From Lachnospiraceae bacterium UBA7060 (lineage in GTDB: Bacteria > Bacillota > Clostridia > Lachnospirales > Lachnospiraceae): 6,073 nt of DNA. A program made the position numbers and the translations under genes. Positions 5,843 to 6,073 of this stretch are shown here, piece by piece. The notes below the pieces were generated by a model. The model worked only from the letters and a program-made list of their open reading frames with translations, did no database searches and was not told where the DNA came from. Each line of letters opens with the position of its first letter. The first letter of the stretch is position 1. The stretch is taken from NCBI GenBank assembly GCA_002493835.1, contig DLAA01000065.1, positions 1,543 through 7,615 of the forward strand, given 5' to 3'.

Positions 5843-5874
5843 CGACTATAAAAATAGTCGAATAGTTGTATTTG
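5843..5874 (+). promoter_or_regulatory. Operator 2 for the BlaI-type repressor, before the downstream gene
   Basis: CGACTAT-AAAA-ATAGTCG (5843-5860) is a perfect inverted repeat, and a third half-site ATAGTTG follows at 5862-5868. Compared base by base, 5843-5866 matches operator 1 (3845-3868) at 20 of 24 positions, with identical half-site spacing. The outer pair also extends: CAAATACGACTAT (5837-5849) and ATAGTTGTATTTG (5862-5874) are complementary at 12 of 13 positions. It most likely places the gene starting at the right edge under the same repressor. Confidence 0.72.
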
Positions 5875-5900
5875 AAAAAGATATAGAGACGGATGTTAAT
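5872..5900 (+). promoter_or_regulatory. Candidate promoter next to operator 2
   Basis: TTGAAA (5872-5877) has 5 of 6 consensus -35 bases, and GTTAAT (5895-5900) has 4 of 6 consensus -10 bases, with a 17-base spacer. Operator 2 abuts and slightly overlaps the -35 box. The -10 is weak. The operator 1 promoter geometry (-10 inside the repeat) is not conserved here. Confidence 0.35.
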
Positions 5901-5928
5901 CATGTTGTAAGTGTAATAGGAGGTGATT

Positions 5929-5991
5929 TTGGAAGTCTTGTATAGGAAAAAAATTGTTATTGTGAGCGATGTGAACCAACGAGAAATGTGA
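5929..5991 (+). CDS. Possible 20-aa leader peptide or interrupted gene start
   Basis: AGGAGGTGAT (5918-5927), an almost perfect anti-16S match, sits just before TTG 5929, which opens 20 codons (MEVLYRKKIVIVSDVNQREM) ending at TGA 5989-5991. If the spacing rather than the sequence is decisive, the short gap (5 bases after AGGAGG) is acceptable. The same frame is open after the TGA through ATG 6046 to the window end. It may be a regulatory leader peptide, a gene start split by a nonsense mutation, or chance use of a good ribosome binding site. Confidence 0.35.
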   Translation: MEVLYRKKIVIVSDVNQREM

Positions 5992-6045
5992 AAATGGAAC
6001 TGGCAGGCAGAGATAAATTTCAAGTTTGGAAAGTGGGGGAAAAAG

Positions 6046-6073
6046 ATGAAGAGAAAGTTTGAAACAAATAAGT
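6046..6073 (+). CDS. Start of a downstream gene (3' partial), probable BlaI-regulated target
   Basis: ATG 6046 begins MKRKFETNK and runs off the window. The basic start could be the beginning of a signal peptide or membrane protein, but nine residues cannot show function. The ribosome binding site is mediocre (a G-run at 6034-6039 in GTGGGGG, before AAAAAG). Operator 2 lies about 170 bases upstream on the same side, so it may be the effector controlled by the BlaI/M56 pair. The start is uncertain because a better ribosome binding site serves the short in-frame peptide at 5929. Confidence 0.45.

Larger units (their letters stand above)
5667..6045. other. Intergenic region after the M56 gene
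   Basis: About 380 A/T-rich bases carry no long + strand gene. They hold a hairpin (5693-5725), a small palindrome AAATCGATTT (5823-5832), the second operator (5843-5874) and a short frame with a near-perfect ribosome binding site (5929-5991). A 72-codon frame on the - strand (5805-6023) has the look of a low-complexity chance frame. No tRNA, riboswitch or insertion-sequence end was recognised. Confidence 0.7.

Noticed and set aside
5951..5972. Stretch similar to half of the lac operator (TTGTGAGCG)
   Set aside because: Only one half matches, there is no symmetric partner, and no LacI-type gene is present; considered chance.
5805..6023. Minus-strand 72-codon frame in the right intergenic region
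   Set aside because: It is low-complexity, A/T-driven sequence crossing the operator and a strong + strand ribosome binding site, with no recognisable domain.
1..6073. CRISPR arrays, tRNA/rRNA genes, transposase genes or insertion-sequence ends
   Set aside because: No regularly spaced direct repeats, cloverleaf-type sequence, transposase motifs or terminal inverted repeats with target duplications were seen.

Overview
The window looks like an accessory (genomic-island-like) stretch of a low-to-moderate GC Bacillota chromosome, most likely a gut Clostridia/Lachnospiraceae species. The reasons are strong AGGAGG-type ribosome binding sites, use of GTG and TTG starts, an AAA-ATPase-like/PD-(D/E)XK protein of the type common in gut anaerobes, and a BlaI/M56 regulatory pair. 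All confident genes lie on the + strand. Base composition is patchy: about 33% GC in hand-counted parts of the two small orphan genes, about 49% in the HEAT gene, about 57% in the 5' part of the M56 gene and about 42% in that gene's 3' end.

Left part (1-1486): the 3' portion of an AAA-ATPase-like protein fused to a PD-(D/E)XK nuclease domain. The frame is open to the left edge, so the gene starts outside the window and its Walker A region is not visible.

Middle part (about 1577-3820): a cluster of orphan genes linked by a repeated C-terminal protein module of about 25 residues, ending roughly D-x-E-K-A-x-x-M-L-D-E-L-K-x-Y-I. The module occurs four times. It closes a 372-aa HEAT-repeat protein, closes a 100-aa orphan protein, and appears twice as a headless remnant in front of other genes. 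The two remnants match at 65 of 71 bases. The HEAT protein also carries what looks like a catalytically dead low-molecular-weight phosphatase/ArsC-like domain. A 142-aa orphan and a 19-codon mini-ORF with a good ribosome binding site complete the cluster. It resembles a recombining array of immunity or antitoxin-type cassettes, but that role is inference.

Right part (3837-6073): a two-gene regulatory operon, a BlaI/MecI-family repressor overlapping by 20 bases an M56 (BlaR1/MecR1-like) membrane zinc peptidase. In place of the penicillin-binding sensor, the M56 protein has a small, compositionally different, probably beta-rich extracytoplasmic domain. A strong promoter in front of the repressor contains a palindromic operator. 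A second copy of the same three-half-site operator (20 of 24 bases identical) lies about 2 kb downstream, in front of a gene that begins at the right edge. The simplest model is that the M56 sensor detects an unknown signal and inactivates the repressor, which releases both the regulatory operon and the downstream effector, most of which is outside the window.
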